Made by a program: the position numbers and the translations under genes
Assembly (NCBI RefSeq): GCF_900115045.1
Contig: NZ_FOVC01000001.1
Span: 682,001-746,000, forward strand
DNA length: 64,000 nucleotides
Origin: Izhakiella capsodis
GTDB taxonomy: Bacteria > Pseudomonadota > Gammaproteobacteria > Enterobacterales > Enterobacteriaceae
Direction: 5' to 3'
In this document: piece by piece, positions 27,904 to 36,233 of the stretch
Layout of the letters: each line of letters opens with the position of its first letter
How positions within the stretch are numbered: position 1 is the stretch's first letter
The notes under the pieces: generated by a model
Told to the model about the DNA's origin: nothing
Database searches by the model: none
The model's input: only the letters and a program-made list of their open reading frames with translations

Positions 27904-28527
27904 TCAGATAGTGTATAGAATTTGTCGGGCGCTGGCTGCCCTTTCCGGGTCATACGCTGAACTCAGTATGTCAGTAAAGTGCTGTAGCTGCGCGCGAGTC
28001 AACCCGGTATTCAGACTGATGGCGTAATGACTGCGGAGCTGATCCTCCACTCCGGATATCGCCGCCAGTGCCGAAATCGTCGCCACTTCTCGGGTTTGCC
28101 AGTCAAGCACATCGCGCTGGAAAATATCGCCAAACAGATGAGATTTAAGAAACTGATCAATGGTGGGCGCAAAATCGAATAAAGCACCGGTCACCGGTTT
28201 ACCGACCAGCCGGGTCTGATTTTCGCTACCGTTAACAAGGCTGTTCCAGTTGGCAGGTGCGGGTGATGCGCTCTGACCCACCTTATCCTCTGTGCCCGCC
28301 TGACGGCGAGTTTTAACAACGGACATCAGCGTGGTCAGTGCATTCAGGCTGCGGGGAAAGCCGCAATAAGCATACAGCTGGACCAGAACTTCCTTGCTCT
28401 CAGTGATACTAAGTGCACTGTCCAGCCCTTGATGCAGGGACGCTTCCAACCGGGGCAAATCACCGCAGGCAGTAAATGCCGCAATAGGGATGATGGATTG
28501 CTGTCGTTCATTGAGCCGATCTGGCAT
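27904..28527 (-). CDS. Carboxymuconolactone decarboxylase/AhpD-like protein
   Basis: The 207 residues contain two CMD-type helical segments: the first around LVQLYAYCGFPRSLNALTTLM with a Cys near the usual active site, the second around EVATISALAAISGVEDQLRSHY in the C-terminal half. Family members decarboxylate aromatic lactones or act as peroxidase-type thiol proteins. The second half lacks the CxxC of AhpD, so the reductase role is less likely. A strong AGGAGGAG precedes the ATG. It heads a small operon with the cupin and follows the MFS gene on the same strand after 64 bases. Confidence 0.85.
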   Translation of the reverse strand: MPDRLNERQQSIIPIAAFTACGDLPRLEASLHQGLDSALSITESKEVLVQLYAYCGFPRSLNALTTLMSVVKTRRQAGTEDKVGQSASPAPANWNSLVNGSENQTRLVGKPVTGALFDFAPTIDQFLKSHLFGDIFQRDVLDWQTREVATISALAAISGVEDQLRSHYAISLNTGLTRAQLQHFTDILSSAYDPERAASARQILYTI

Positions 28528-28591
28528 GGTGGCTCCTCCTGTTTGTTTTACGAAAAAGTATTTTTGCCCGGACTGAGGCGGGCAGCTTTAC

Positions 28592-29803
28592 TCAGTGCCT
28601 GCGTTTTACCGTCAGCACCATCATGGCTCCTGTGGTGGTAAAAAGACCTATTATCCAGCTCATGGTCCAGGGCGTGTTATCGCTGAACAATGACAGTAAT
28701 CCTGTGGAAACAATGCCACTGCCGTACTGAAGTGCGCCAACCAATGCAGAGGCAGAGCCCGCGAACTCCGGAACCTCATCCAGCGCGGCCGCGATTGAGG
28801 TTGCAGCAATCACACCATTCATTGAGAACGTGAAAAACATCATGACCGCCAGGAAAACGATGCCTCCTGTTTTCATTCCCGCGGCCAGTGTCAGCAAAAT
28901 AGCGGCGAGGCTGGCAATGCTCAGGGCGGTTTTCAGCAGTATATCCAGTGGGTAGCGCTGTACCAGACGACGGTTGACTGTGCTGATTAACATGACGCCA
29001 ACAATATTGACGGCAAATAACCAGCCATAATGCTGTGGTGAGACGCCGTAATAGCTGATGTAAACCAGCGGAGAACCGGCAATAAAGGCATAGATCGCCA
29101 TGTAATAGGAGGTCAGGCTCAACGTATAGCGCAGGAAAAGTCCATTTTTCAGTAACGAGAAATAGTTACTGAATGCACCGTTGAACGTGGCACGCACGCG
29201 ACGCTCTTCAGGCAGCGTCTCTGGTAAGGTCAGTAATGCCAGCAGCAACATGACACCTGTCACAGCCAGCAACCAGAAAATGACCGGCCAGCTACTGAAC
29301 TCAATGATTAGCCCCCCCAGCAGCGGGCCGCCAATCGGGGCAATCGCCATCATAATCATCAGCGTGGAAAGCATCGCTGCAGCGCGCGAACGACTAAATA
29401 GATCTCTTATCATGGAACGCGCAAGCATCGGTCCAGTGCAAGCCCCCAGTGCCTGAAAAACACGCCAGAACACCATCTGCGTCATAGAGGAAGAGATGGC
29501 GCAACCAACAGAGCCTGCAATAAACAGGAGCATCCCAATAATCAGGGGAACTTTTCGTCCCAGTTGGTCGCTTATCGGCCCCCAGACCAGTTGAGCAATG
29601 GTAAAGCCGATTAAAAATCCGGTAATAGTCAGTTGTTCGGCATCACCGTGAAGTTCACGGCCCAGCATCGGCATGGCCGGCAGATAAATATCAGTAGATA
29701 ACGAAGTCAGTGCCATCAGCGCACTGAGCAGAATGATAAATCCGGCCCCCACTGTTATCGGTTGAGATGAGTGTGTAGCATTTTCAGGCATAGAGACATT
29801 CAC
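28592..29803 (-). CDS. Bcr/CflA-type drug efflux transporter (MFS)
   Basis: A 403-residue protein with twelve predicted spans. The DHA1/Bcr family features are present: MALTSLSTDIYLPAMPMLGREL in span 1, the loop 2-3 motif GPISDQLGRKVPLI, and GACTGPMLARSMIRDLF in span 4. These proteins expel compounds such as bicyclomycin, sulfonamides or chloramphenicol by proton exchange; the substrate is unknown here. The start at 29803 (MNVSMPENA) has no clear ribosome binding site, and the Met four codons later is possible. It is read toward the CMD-cupin pair and may be co-transcribed with it. Confidence 0.9.
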   Translation of the reverse strand: MNVSMPENATHSSQPITVGAGFIILLSALMALTSLSTDIYLPAMPMLGRELHGDAEQLTITGFLIGFTIAQLVWGPISDQLGRKVPLIIGMLLFIAGSVGCAISSSMTQMVFWRVFQALGACTGPMLARSMIRDLFSRSRAAAMLSTLMIMMAIAPIGGPLLGGLIIEFSSWPVIFWLLAVTGVMLLLALLTLPETLPEERRVRATFNGAFSNYFSLLKNGLFLRYTLSLTSYYMAIYAFIAGSPLVYISYYGVSPQHYGWLFAVNIVGVMLISTVNRRLVQRYPLDILLKTALSIASLAAILLTLAAGMKTGGIVFLAVMMFFTFSMNGVIAATSIAAALDEVPEFAGSASALVGALQYGSGIVSTGLLSLFSDNTPWTMSWIIGLFTTTGAMMVLTVKRRH

Positions 29804-30167
29804 AAAAAAATAAATTAATGAGAGAAAGAATGATGGGCGAGTTTGGAATTCTGCAAACAGTTAAGCTGCGGTTTCCGGCATCCATCAGAAAAAGACGGGC
29901 GATAATAACGGCCCCCTCAGAGACCATAGGGCCGACTTCATCCGGTGTTGCAGCACGCACTGCCGGTGCGAACGCCACATCTGGCGATAACCAGCACTGT
30001 ACGAACCGCTGAGCTGGATAATTAAAACGGGCATTATTCATGTTTTGTTGATATGGCAGAGATACCGTAATGAAAAAAGAATACCCGTTGTCATTATTCA
30101 GAGTAATAGCATTAGAATGATTGCATCTATGAATGATGTTCATGAATAAACCGGGTCAGGAAATCGC
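29804..30167. other. Intergenic region between MFS exporter and LysR gene
   Basis: This 364-base stretch separates the divergent exporter and regulator and probably holds both promoters. One 119-codon minus-strand frame and one 64-codon plus-strand frame cross it, but neither has family signatures or a good ribosome binding site. The pair TTCATGAATAAACC near 30140 and the A/T-rich tract at 30050-30130 fit a promoter for the regulator; no precise site is claimed. Confidence 0.4.
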
Positions 30168-31067
30168 ATGCTGAAAGAGAATTTTAATGAGTTGCAATTT
30201 TTTCTGGCGATCGCCAGAGAGCGCAGTTTTACTAAAGCAGCAGCGAAACTGGGGGTTTCACAGTCAGCGCTGAGCCATGCCGTCAAGGCACTGGAGGCGC
30301 GGATGAACTTACGGTTGTTAACTCGTACCACCCGCAGCGTAGCCCCCACGGAAGCCGGCGAGCGCATTCTTGCCTGTCTTGAGCCAAGACTTGCTGAACT
30401 GGAGCTTGAATTGGGAAATATTGTCCAGATGAACGGGATCGCGTCGGGCAATATCCGACTTTCTGCCGGTGAGCATGCAATACATAGCCTCTTATGGCCG
30501 AAACTGAAACCATTTTTGCGCGACTATCCGGACATTCACCTTGAGTTGGTGGCAGAAAATGGCTTTGTTGATATTGTTCGGGGCGGTTTTGATGCAGGTG
30601 TACGGTTAGGTGAAAGCGTGGAAAAAGACATGATAGCCGTTAAGATTGGCCCCGATATGAAGATGATCACGGCGGCATCACCTGACTATTTCAATCAGTC
30701 AGGCATACCACAAACACCCTATGATTTACAAAATCACTGCTGCATCAATATGCGATTACCCACGGCGGGGGGCGTTTATCACTGGGAATTTGATAATGGA
30801 GGAAAACCATTGCGGGTAAAGGTTGAAGGACAGCTCATCCTCAACCAGTTAACCGAGCGTGTAGATGCTGCGCTGGAAGGATTTGGTATTGCCTGTATAC
30901 CAGAAGATACGGTCGTGGAGCACATCCGCACCGGCAGGCTGATCAGGGTGCTGGATTCATGGAGTCCGTCCTTTGCCGGGTATCATCTCTATTATCCCAG
31001 CCGCAGACAACATCCACCGGCCTTTGCATTGCTGATTGAAGCGCTACGTCTTACCACGCCAGGCTGA
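30168..31067 (+). CDS. LysR-family transcriptional regulator
   Basis: A 299-residue LysR regulator. The N-terminal winged HTH is classic (FFLAIARERSFTKAAAKLGVSQSALSHAV), followed by the coiled linker and a substrate-binding domain of the DmlR/CrgA type (GNIRLSAGEHAIHSLLWPKL; GIACIPEDTVVEHI). It is divergent from the Bcr-like exporter and convergent with the aldo/keto reductases. It probably controls one of these neighbours and itself; the inducer is unknown. Confidence 0.9.
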   Translation: MLKENFNELQFFLAIARERSFTKAAAKLGVSQSALSHAVKALEARMNLRLLTRTTRSVAPTEAGERILACLEPRLAELELELGNIVQMNGIASGNIRLSAGEHAIHSLLWPKLKPFLRDYPDIHLELVAENGFVDIVRGGFDAGVRLGESVEKDMIAVKIGPDMKMITAASPDYFNQSGIPQTPYDLQNHCCINMRLPTAGGVYHWEFDNGGKPLRVKVEGQLILNQLTERVDAALEGFGIACIPEDTVVEHIRTGRLIRVLDSWSPSFAGYHLYYPSRRQHPPAFALLIEALRLTTPG

Positions 31068-31120
31068 AACCTTACCAGCAAGGCTGGCAAAGAATCCGGC
31101 CTGGAGACCGATCGATACCA

Positions 31121-31158
31121 AAAAGCTGGCGAAAGAACCACCAGCTTTCGCCAGATAT
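31121..31158 (-). terminator. Hairpin between LysR and aldo/keto reductase genes
   Basis: Arms CTGGCGAAAG (31126-31135) and CTTTCGCCAG (31145-31154) pair perfectly around a 9-base loop. On the minus strand the second arm is followed by CTTTT, so it should end the aldo/keto reductase transcript; it may serve the LysR gene as well. Confidence 0.65.
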
Positions 31159-32147
31159 TAACGTCCTACCCGAGCCTGAAGCGCTGCGGGATAGCGTTCA
31201 CCCACAATTTTTATTGCATCCAGGGAACGGGTAATTTTGCCTGATTCTTCGGCAGTCAGACTAATCTCTGTCGACGCCAGATTTTCTTCCAGACGATGTA
31301 GCTTCGTGGTTCCCGGAATGGGCACAATCCAGGGTTTTTGTGCCAGCAACCAGGCCAGGGCGATTTGTGCGGGAGTCACCCCTTTTTCCCTGGCAAGCTC
31401 TCCTAACACCACGATCAGTTGTTCATTGGCCTCAATCGCTTCTGCCGTAAAACGGGGTACTTTGCTCCGGAAATCTTGCGCACCGAACACAGTTTCAGCG
31501 GTGATCGCTCCCGTCAGAAAGCCTTTACCTAATGGACTGAACGGCACAAAGCCAATTCCCAGCTCCTCCAGCAGCGGCAGGATCTCTTTCTCAGGCTCAC
31601 GCCACCAGAGGGAGTATTCACTTTGTAACGCCGTAACCGGCTGTACGGCATGCGCACGACGAATCGTCCCGGCACCCGCTTCAGACAGCCCGAAGTGCTT
31701 CACTTTACCTTCGGCAATCAGCTCTTTCACTGTGCCAGCGACGTCCTCAATCGGTACGTCCGGATCAACGCGATGCTGGTACAGCAGATCAATCACATCG
31801 GTATTGAGACGGCGCAGCGATCCTTCCACCGCTTTGCGGATATGTTCAGGACGGCTGTTTAAAACCTGCTGGTTATTGTCTTCGCCAAAGTCAAAGCCGA
31901 ACTTGGTGGCGATCACCATCCGGTCACGAAACGGCTTCAGAGCTTGACCGACAACCTCTTCATTCAGATACGGACCATAGACTTCGGCTGTGTCAAAGAA
32001 GGTTACGCCGCGCTCCACTGCGTCACGGATAAGCTCAACGGCTTGACGGGTATCCGTGGCCGGGCCATATCCGTAACTCAGTCCCATACACCCTAAACCC
32101 AGCGAGGAGACGTTAAGTCCGGCGCGGCCAAGATAACGAGTTTGCAT
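31158..32147 (-). CDS. Aldo/keto reductase (NADPH-dependent)
   Basis: A 329-residue member of the AKR superfamily. The TIM-barrel has LGLGCMGLSYGYGPATD at the start, the catalytic Asp and Tyr in GVTFFDTAEVYGPY and the Lys in RMVIATKFGF. The cofactor end is WIVPIPGTTKLHRLEENL. It resembles the YakC/AKR13 group that reduces aldehydes. The open frame extends to 32285, but the ATG at 32145-32147 has AAGGG 8 bases upstream and begins MQTRYLGRAGLNVS, where the family starts, so it is preferred. It is 25 bases downstream of the second reductase, in one operon. Confidence 0.92.
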   Translation of the reverse strand: MQTRYLGRAGLNVSSLGLGCMGLSYGYGPATDTRQAVELIRDAVERGVTFFDTAEVYGPYLNEEVVGQALKPFRDRMVIATKFGFDFGEDNNQQVLNSRPEHIRKAVEGSLRRLNTDVIDLLYQHRVDPDVPIEDVAGTVKELIAEGKVKHFGLSEAGAGTIRRAHAVQPVTALQSEYSLWWREPEKEILPLLEELGIGFVPFSPLGKGFLTGAITAETVFGAQDFRSKVPRFTAEAIEANEQLIVVLGELAREKGVTPAQIALAWLLAQKPWIVPIPGTTKLHRLEENLASTEISLTAEESGKITRSLDAIKIVGERYPAALQARVGR

Positions 32148-32172
32148 AAATAGAACCCTTTGTCGTGTGATA

Positions 32173-33024
32173 TCAAACGTCGAGTTGACGACCCGTAAGC
32201 CACTCCACCATGGCAGGGTCACGATGCGAGAAGAAAGCGCTGGTCGCGGTATCAAGCGCGGAAATCCGCAATATGTCGTCAGCACTCAGTTCAAAGTCGA
32301 GAATAGTGATATTTTCTTCCATTCGTTCTTTTCTGACTGATTTTGCCAGCGAAACCATACCGCGCTGATAAATCCAGCGAAGGACGACCTGACCAATACT
32401 TTTAGCGTATTTATCACCGATGGAAGCTAATACGGGATGCTGGAAAAAATCATTTCTGCCTTCAGCAAATGGGGCCCAGGCTTCGGGTTGTATACCCCGG
32501 CTTTGCATCCACGGTGTGGCGTGCAGCTGCTGATTAAAAGGATTAACTTCAATCTGGTTGACGGCGGGGACCACCGTGTTAAACGCCATCAGGTCTGCAA
32601 GCCGGTCAGGATAGAAGTTACTGACGCCGATAGCGCGAATTCTGCCCGCGCGGTACAGCTCCTCCATCGCACGCCATGCACCGTGGACATCACCGTAAGG
32701 CTGATGAATCAGATAGAGATCAACATAATCAAGCTGCAAACGGTTCAGGGAGCGCTCGAACTGTTCCTTTGCACCCTCATAACTGGCGCCCTGGAGCCAG
32801 AGTTTTGTTGTGATAAAGAGTTGGTTACGTGCAACACCGCTGCGCTTTAATGCATTCCCAACCTGAGTTTCATTCTGATAAGACGCGGCGGTATCAATCA
32901 GCCGGTAACCTACCCCGATGGCCTCCAGCACAGCACGTTCGCACTCAGCAACATCTGTCATCTGAAATACGCCAAAGCCCAGCAAGGGCATTTCGATTCC
33001 GTTATTCAGTAGAACTGTTCGCAT
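32173..33024 (-). CDS. Aldo/keto reductase, 2,5-diketo-gluconate reductase type
   Basis: The 283 residues resemble the AKR5 group (DkgA/YeaE-like). Catalytic residues are the Asp and Tyr in YRLIDTAASYQNE, Lys in LFITTKLWL and His in YLIHQPYG. The longer frame starts at 33090, but the ATG at 33022-33024 has an excellent GGAGGAG 7 bases upstream and gives the family start MRTVLLNNGIEMPLLGFG. It leads a two-gene operon with the other reductase. The substrate is not determined; reactive aldehydes such as methylglyoxal are typical. Confidence 0.92.
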   Translation of the reverse strand: MRTVLLNNGIEMPLLGFGVFQMTDVAECERAVLEAIGVGYRLIDTAASYQNETQVGNALKRSGVARNQLFITTKLWLQGASYEGAKEQFERSLNRLQLDYVDLYLIHQPYGDVHGAWRAMEELYRAGRIRAIGVSNFYPDRLADLMAFNTVVPAVNQIEVNPFNQQLHATPWMQSRGIQPEAWAPFAEGRNDFFQHPVLASIGDKYAKSIGQVVLRWIYQRGMVSLAKSVRKERMEENITILDFELSADDILRISALDTATSAFFSHRDPAMVEWLTGRQLDV

Positions 33025-33258
33025 ATAGGTCTCCTCCAGCGTGACAGAGCAAAAGCATAATGCACGTTGGGAGAGGTGTTTAGAGTGCAAAAAAAGATAG
33101 CGTTAATGAATAGTATTCATTTATCACTAGCAGAAATTTTACGAGAGGGCTTTTCTGGTTTTGTCTGGCGCACTGATAACTGGCGTCGTGCACCGGCCAT
33201 CAGTTCTCCTTTGCCACTTACACAGGGTTAACCTGAACGTTACCAGATCGGAAGTTCC

Positions 33259-34281
33259 CTAAATGAGACCGGCAGACCGCAGTTCACTTTTCAAATAAGC
33301 ATAATAAAGTGGCGCGGCAACCACACCGACAAGTCCAAATGCCGATTCGAAAATCAGCATCGCCAGCAGTATTTCCCAGGTTTTTGCGTTGATGCGGGTG
33401 CCGAAGATTCGGGCGTTAATAAAGTATTCCAGCTTATGAACCAGAACCAGAAAAGTCAGCGCTATCACGGCCGCCTCAAGTGAAATAGACAGGCCGATCA
33501 ATACAATAACCGTATTGGAAATCAGGTTGCCAATAATGGGTAGCAACCCGGCAAGAAACGTCAATACTACGATGGTTTTACCAAAGGGAAAGTGCAGGCC
33601 AAAAAGCGGCAGCACGCCAAACAGAAAAATGCCGGTAAGAATAGTATTAACCAGAGAAACTTTAATCTGCGCAAAAACCACGTTTTGAAATGACGTCGCC
33701 AGTATCGAAAGTCGATCTAATAAGGCTCTTTTCAGTGGTCGCGCGGCATTATCATCGCGCAATGCGGTACGCAGTGAGATAATGGCGCCGAGCAGCATAC
33801 CAATCAGCATGGTCGCTATCGTATGCGCCACCGTCTTACCTAAACTCTGCACCACCACCAGATGCTCGCGCAGCCATCCGATGAGCTGAGATTGCAGTTC
33901 GTCGATATCGGAAGGCAGATAGCGTACGATCAATGGTGAAAGTGTACTTTGCGCATCATTGAGCAGCTTGCTGGCGGTTGCATGAAAGGCCTGAACACTC
34001 TGAAAATCATGCAGGAAAAAACCCATGATTTTGCTGATAGCGGTGATGAGACCGAGGATGATCAGCATGCTCAGAGTCAGAATGATGACCCAACGCGCCG
34101 CCTGACCTTTCACCAGTCGCTGCACCCACGGAGTCAACGCGACAATAATCTGATAGACAATAAAACCGGCCAGAAAACAGGGTAACAGCCGCAGAGGAAA
34201 GAGAAGAAATAACGCCAGAGCAATCAGAGTATAACTGGCGAGCTGAATGTAATGTTGCTGCCGGGTGTTTCCCATTTCCAT
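33259..34281 (-). CDS. AI-2E family transporter / permease
   Basis: A 340-residue membrane protein with about eight predicted spans and the AI-2E (YdiK/PerM/TqsA) pattern: an N-terminal pair of spans, a soluble amphipathic middle (about 90-150), then FLAGLLPIIGNLISNTVIVLIGLS and a final FGLVGVVAAPLYYAYLKSEL. Family members export small molecules or ions; a role for autoinducer-2 was shown for TqsA only. It is not closely similar to TqsA. The ATG at 34279-34281 has AGGAG 5 bases upstream and is preferred to the Met eight codons earlier. It is a single gene between the reductases and the AraC-type regulator. Confidence 0.85.
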   Translation of the reverse strand: MEMGNTRQQHYIQLASYTLIALALFLLFPLRLLPCFLAGFIVYQIIVALTPWVQRLVKGQAARWVIILTLSMLIILGLITAISKIMGFFLHDFQSVQAFHATASKLLNDAQSTLSPLIVRYLPSDIDELQSQLIGWLREHLVVVQSLGKTVAHTIATMLIGMLLGAIISLRTALRDDNAARPLKRALLDRLSILATSFQNVVFAQIKVSLVNTILTGIFLFGVLPLFGLHFPFGKTIVVLTFLAGLLPIIGNLISNTVIVLIGLSISLEAAVIALTFLVLVHKLEYFINARIFGTRINAKTWEILLAMLIFESAFGLVGVVAAPLYYAYLKSELRSAGLI

Positions 34282-34388
34282 GTCGACTCCTGTCGAAAAT
34301 GACAAAAACAGAGGAATATGGGGCAGTATACAACGAGGCTGAAGGCTTGAGTACAGAGGAAAACGGCGAGCCTGGTGGCCCGCGATAA

Positions 34389-34736
34389 TTAGTTAGCCTG
34401 GCTGGTACTTACCTGTACCTGACGACGCCACGACCCCGGCGTCTGACCAAACTGGCGCTTAAAACTACGATTAAAAGACTGCTGTGAATCAAATCCAAAT
34501 GAGATTGCAACGTCAAGAATAGGCTCACCGCCTTTTGCGAGGCGTTCCGCAGATTTTTTCAGGCGGCGAGCACGAATGTATTCACCCAGCGAACGGCCAG
34601 TATGTTGCTTGAACATTCGCTGCAAATGCCATTTCGAATAACCCGCTCGTTTAGCGACGCAATCCAAATCCATTTTTCCTTCAATATGACCCTCTATCCA
34701 TTTTACGAGATCGTCAATAAAATCATCATGATTCAT
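34389..34736 (-). CDS. Small AraC-family regulator of the MarA/SoxS/RamA type
   Basis: A stand-alone AraC DNA-binding domain of 115 residues with both helix-turn-helix motifs: LDCVAKRAGYSKWHLQRMFKQHTG and LDVAISFGFDSQQSFNRSFKRQFGQTPG. The length and sequence match MarA, SoxS, RamA and RobA-like proteins, which have no sensor domain and act when their amount rises, turning on efflux and stress genes. It is closest by eye to RamA and SoxS but none of the flanking genes of those loci are present, so no symbol is given. An operator-like repeat cluster lies about 80-110 bases upstream. Confidence 0.85.
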   Translation of the reverse strand: MNHDDFIDDLVKWIEGHIEGKMDLDCVAKRAGYSKWHLQRMFKQHTGRSLGEYIRARRLKKSAERLAKGGEPILDVAISFGFDSQQSFNRSFKRQFGQTPGSWRRQVQVSTSQAN

Positions 34737-34814
34737 CAGGCTTCCCCTTCTCTGTTCTGTTGTTACTCTGATGCAAACATCTCTATCCGAGTGAACTGTA
34801 AAAAGTAACTATAA

Positions 34815-34846
34815 CTAGAGCATTTATTAATGCTAGAGTAGCTCTA
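34815..34846. promoter_or_regulatory. Operator-like repeats upstream of the AraC-type gene
   Basis: Two CTAGAG copies occur in this 32-base stretch. They form AGCATT-TATT-AATGCT (34819-34834) and TAGAG-TAG-CTCTA (34834-34846), two inverted repeats in tandem. This resembles a repressor operator (as of ramA or soxS) and lies 79-110 bases from the start codon. The binding protein is unknown. Confidence 0.35.
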
Positions 34847-35173
34847 ACTTAAATGCAAGTGTAAAAAATACTTTTTAATCTATCGGTATTTTTTTCTTTA
34901 CACACCTCAGCTAATGAATATCCCACACCAATAATCGAGAAGTTAGCGTGGTTTTATCGGCATGTTCATTTGACGTAACATATTCATCAGCCAATAAAAT
35001 AATTCGAAACGGCGCATCATCTTGATCCGGGGTAACGAGTCGGCGAATAAATCGTACAGGTGAATGGATTGAAGGACAGGCAATAAACCAGAATACGCAC
35101 TGTTACGCAGAGATTAACGTATGCGCCGTACCGTGGGTTTCGCGTTGCACAGGCCCCACCGGGAAGCGTCACT
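34847..35173. other. Intergenic region without a supported gene
   Basis: About 330 bases between the AraC-type promoter repeats and the long inverted repeat. The first half is AT-rich. A 99-codon minus-strand frame runs through 35017-35316 but overlaps the Rrf2 gene end and lacks signatures. I see no RNA gene here. Confidence 0.4.
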
Positions 35174-35226
35174 GGCCGTATATTAAAAAACCATGCCGTT
35201 TCGACATGGTTTTTTAATATACGGCC
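35174..35226. terminator. Long perfect inverted repeat, bidirectional terminator downstream of Rrf2 gene
   Basis: Arms 35174-35195 and 35205-35226 are perfect 22-base inverted copies, around a 9-base loop that can itself pair two bases. The inner arms contain AAAAAACCATG and CATGGTTTTTT, so each strand gives a stem followed by a U-rich tract, the form of an intrinsic terminator. The minus strand serves the Rrf2 gene that ends at 35237. It is longer than usual; a mobile palindrome is an alternative. Confidence 0.75.
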
Positions 35227-35236
35227 CCATTCACTT

Positions 35237-35704
35237 TTAGGGGCGGCAAACCAGCGTATTCGCGTCTTCGGTATTACGTCTGTCACGCTCACAAATTTCG
35301 CGCAAAGCGTCAGCAACGGTTTTACTTTTCAGCACTTTCATGGAGGCCTGCTCGGCTTCAAATGCCAGCTCTTTAAAAAACCAGCAGGTATTGGCTGAGA
35401 CGACGCAACGAGCTTTGACTTCGGGGCGCTGCGGCAGCAAAGGCTTATCCTCTATTACTGAAGTGTAGATATCGCACAGCGTAATATCTTCCGGAGGCCG
35501 CCCCAGATGAATCGTTCCGCTGCGGCCTAAAGTAGATATAATTATGCCCTCGCGAGTTAACGGCACCATTAATTTGCGCACAAAGCTCGGGTTGACTTCC
35601 AACCCCATAGCAAGCGTTTTACTGGTACTGCGACGACCTTCCCGATCTGACATCGCCACACAAAGCACTATTTGTAAAGCTGTAGGAAAGCGCAAATCAA
35701 GCAT
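35237..35704 (-). CDS. Rrf2-family transcriptional regulator
   Basis: A 155-residue Rrf2 protein: the N-terminal winged helix (FPTALQIVLCVAMSD; TSKTLAMGLEVNPSFVRKLMVPL) and wing (TLGRSGTIHLGRPPEDITLCDIYTSV). The Cys spacing (C-x6-C in RCVVSANTCWFF) differs from the three-Cys cluster site of IscR and NsrR, so an iron-sulfur cluster is not assured; it resembles the YwnA/CymR type. It stands alone and its ATTCCTGATCGGAAT palindrome upstream suggests self-control. The target gene may be the divergent sotB 530 bases away. Confidence 0.88.
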   Translation of the reverse strand: MLDLRFPTALQIVLCVAMSDREGRRSTSKTLAMGLEVNPSFVRKLMVPLTREGIIISTLGRSGTIHLGRPPEDITLCDIYTSVIEDKPLLPQRPEVKARCVVSANTCWFFKELAFEAEQASMKVLKSKTVADALREICERDRRNTEDANTLVCRP

Positions 35705-35727
35705 GATGATATCCTTGCTTTTCTAAA

Positions 35728-35742
35728 TTCCTGATCGGAATC
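35728..35742. promoter_or_regulatory. Candidate operator of the Rrf2 gene
   Basis: ATTCC-TGATC-GGAAT is a 15-base inverted repeat with 5-base arms, 24-38 bases before the Rrf2 start codon. A second TGATC follows at 35746. Its place in the promoter region of a regulator gene suggests autoregulation; the 5-base arms are too short to be sure. Confidence 0.4.
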
Positions 35743-36233
35743 TCTGATCATAAAAAGCGTTAAAAATCATTCAGGTATAAACATAGTTGACAGCTAATAT
35801 AGCAGAACGTTAATGCTCTTTGAAGTTGATTACTGGCACTGTGTGGCTAATTGCGATAGGTGACTGATAATAAGAAATTTATTACGTTAACAAAGGCACA
35901 AACCGCGCACCCAAAAGCGGGCAACCTTCACGCTGATCAACAGTTACGTGGTTGTAATGTTATTGTTTTGTACATCCACAGACAGGTTCCTGCCATTCTG
36001 AAGAATAAAAATGAACTCGTTATGTTTATTCTGTAGTCTATGCAGAAATAATCCCGCAAAAACTCACTCGTATCCTGATTGCTCAAATAAAGCTGGTGAT
36101 GTTGTTTACATTATGGGGTTTTGTGAATTCCAATGAGTTTTGATTTGACCTCATAGCGAATCAATCACAATATAACGAATCGTTGTTTTTCCCGGTTTAT
36201 CTCTGCAATTATCTGAAAGCGAGCTCTTATTAC
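35743..36233. other. Intergenic region between Rrf2 gene and sotB
   Basis: About 490 bases, AT-rich, with no reading frame that looks like a gene. It should contain the sotB promoter and the start of the Rrf2 transcript. Nothing else is recognised. Confidence 0.4.

Noticed and set aside
29784..30143. A 119-codon minus-strand frame upstream of the MFS gene
   Set aside because: It overlaps the MFS start, has no recognised motif and lies where the divergent promoters should be.
32148..32285. N-terminal extension of the first aldo/keto reductase
   Set aside because: The 46 extra residues overlap the upstream reductase gene and the downstream ATG has a good ribosome binding site.
35017..35316. 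A 99-codon minus-strand frame
   Set aside because: It crosses the long inverted repeat and the end of the Rrf2 gene; shadow frame.
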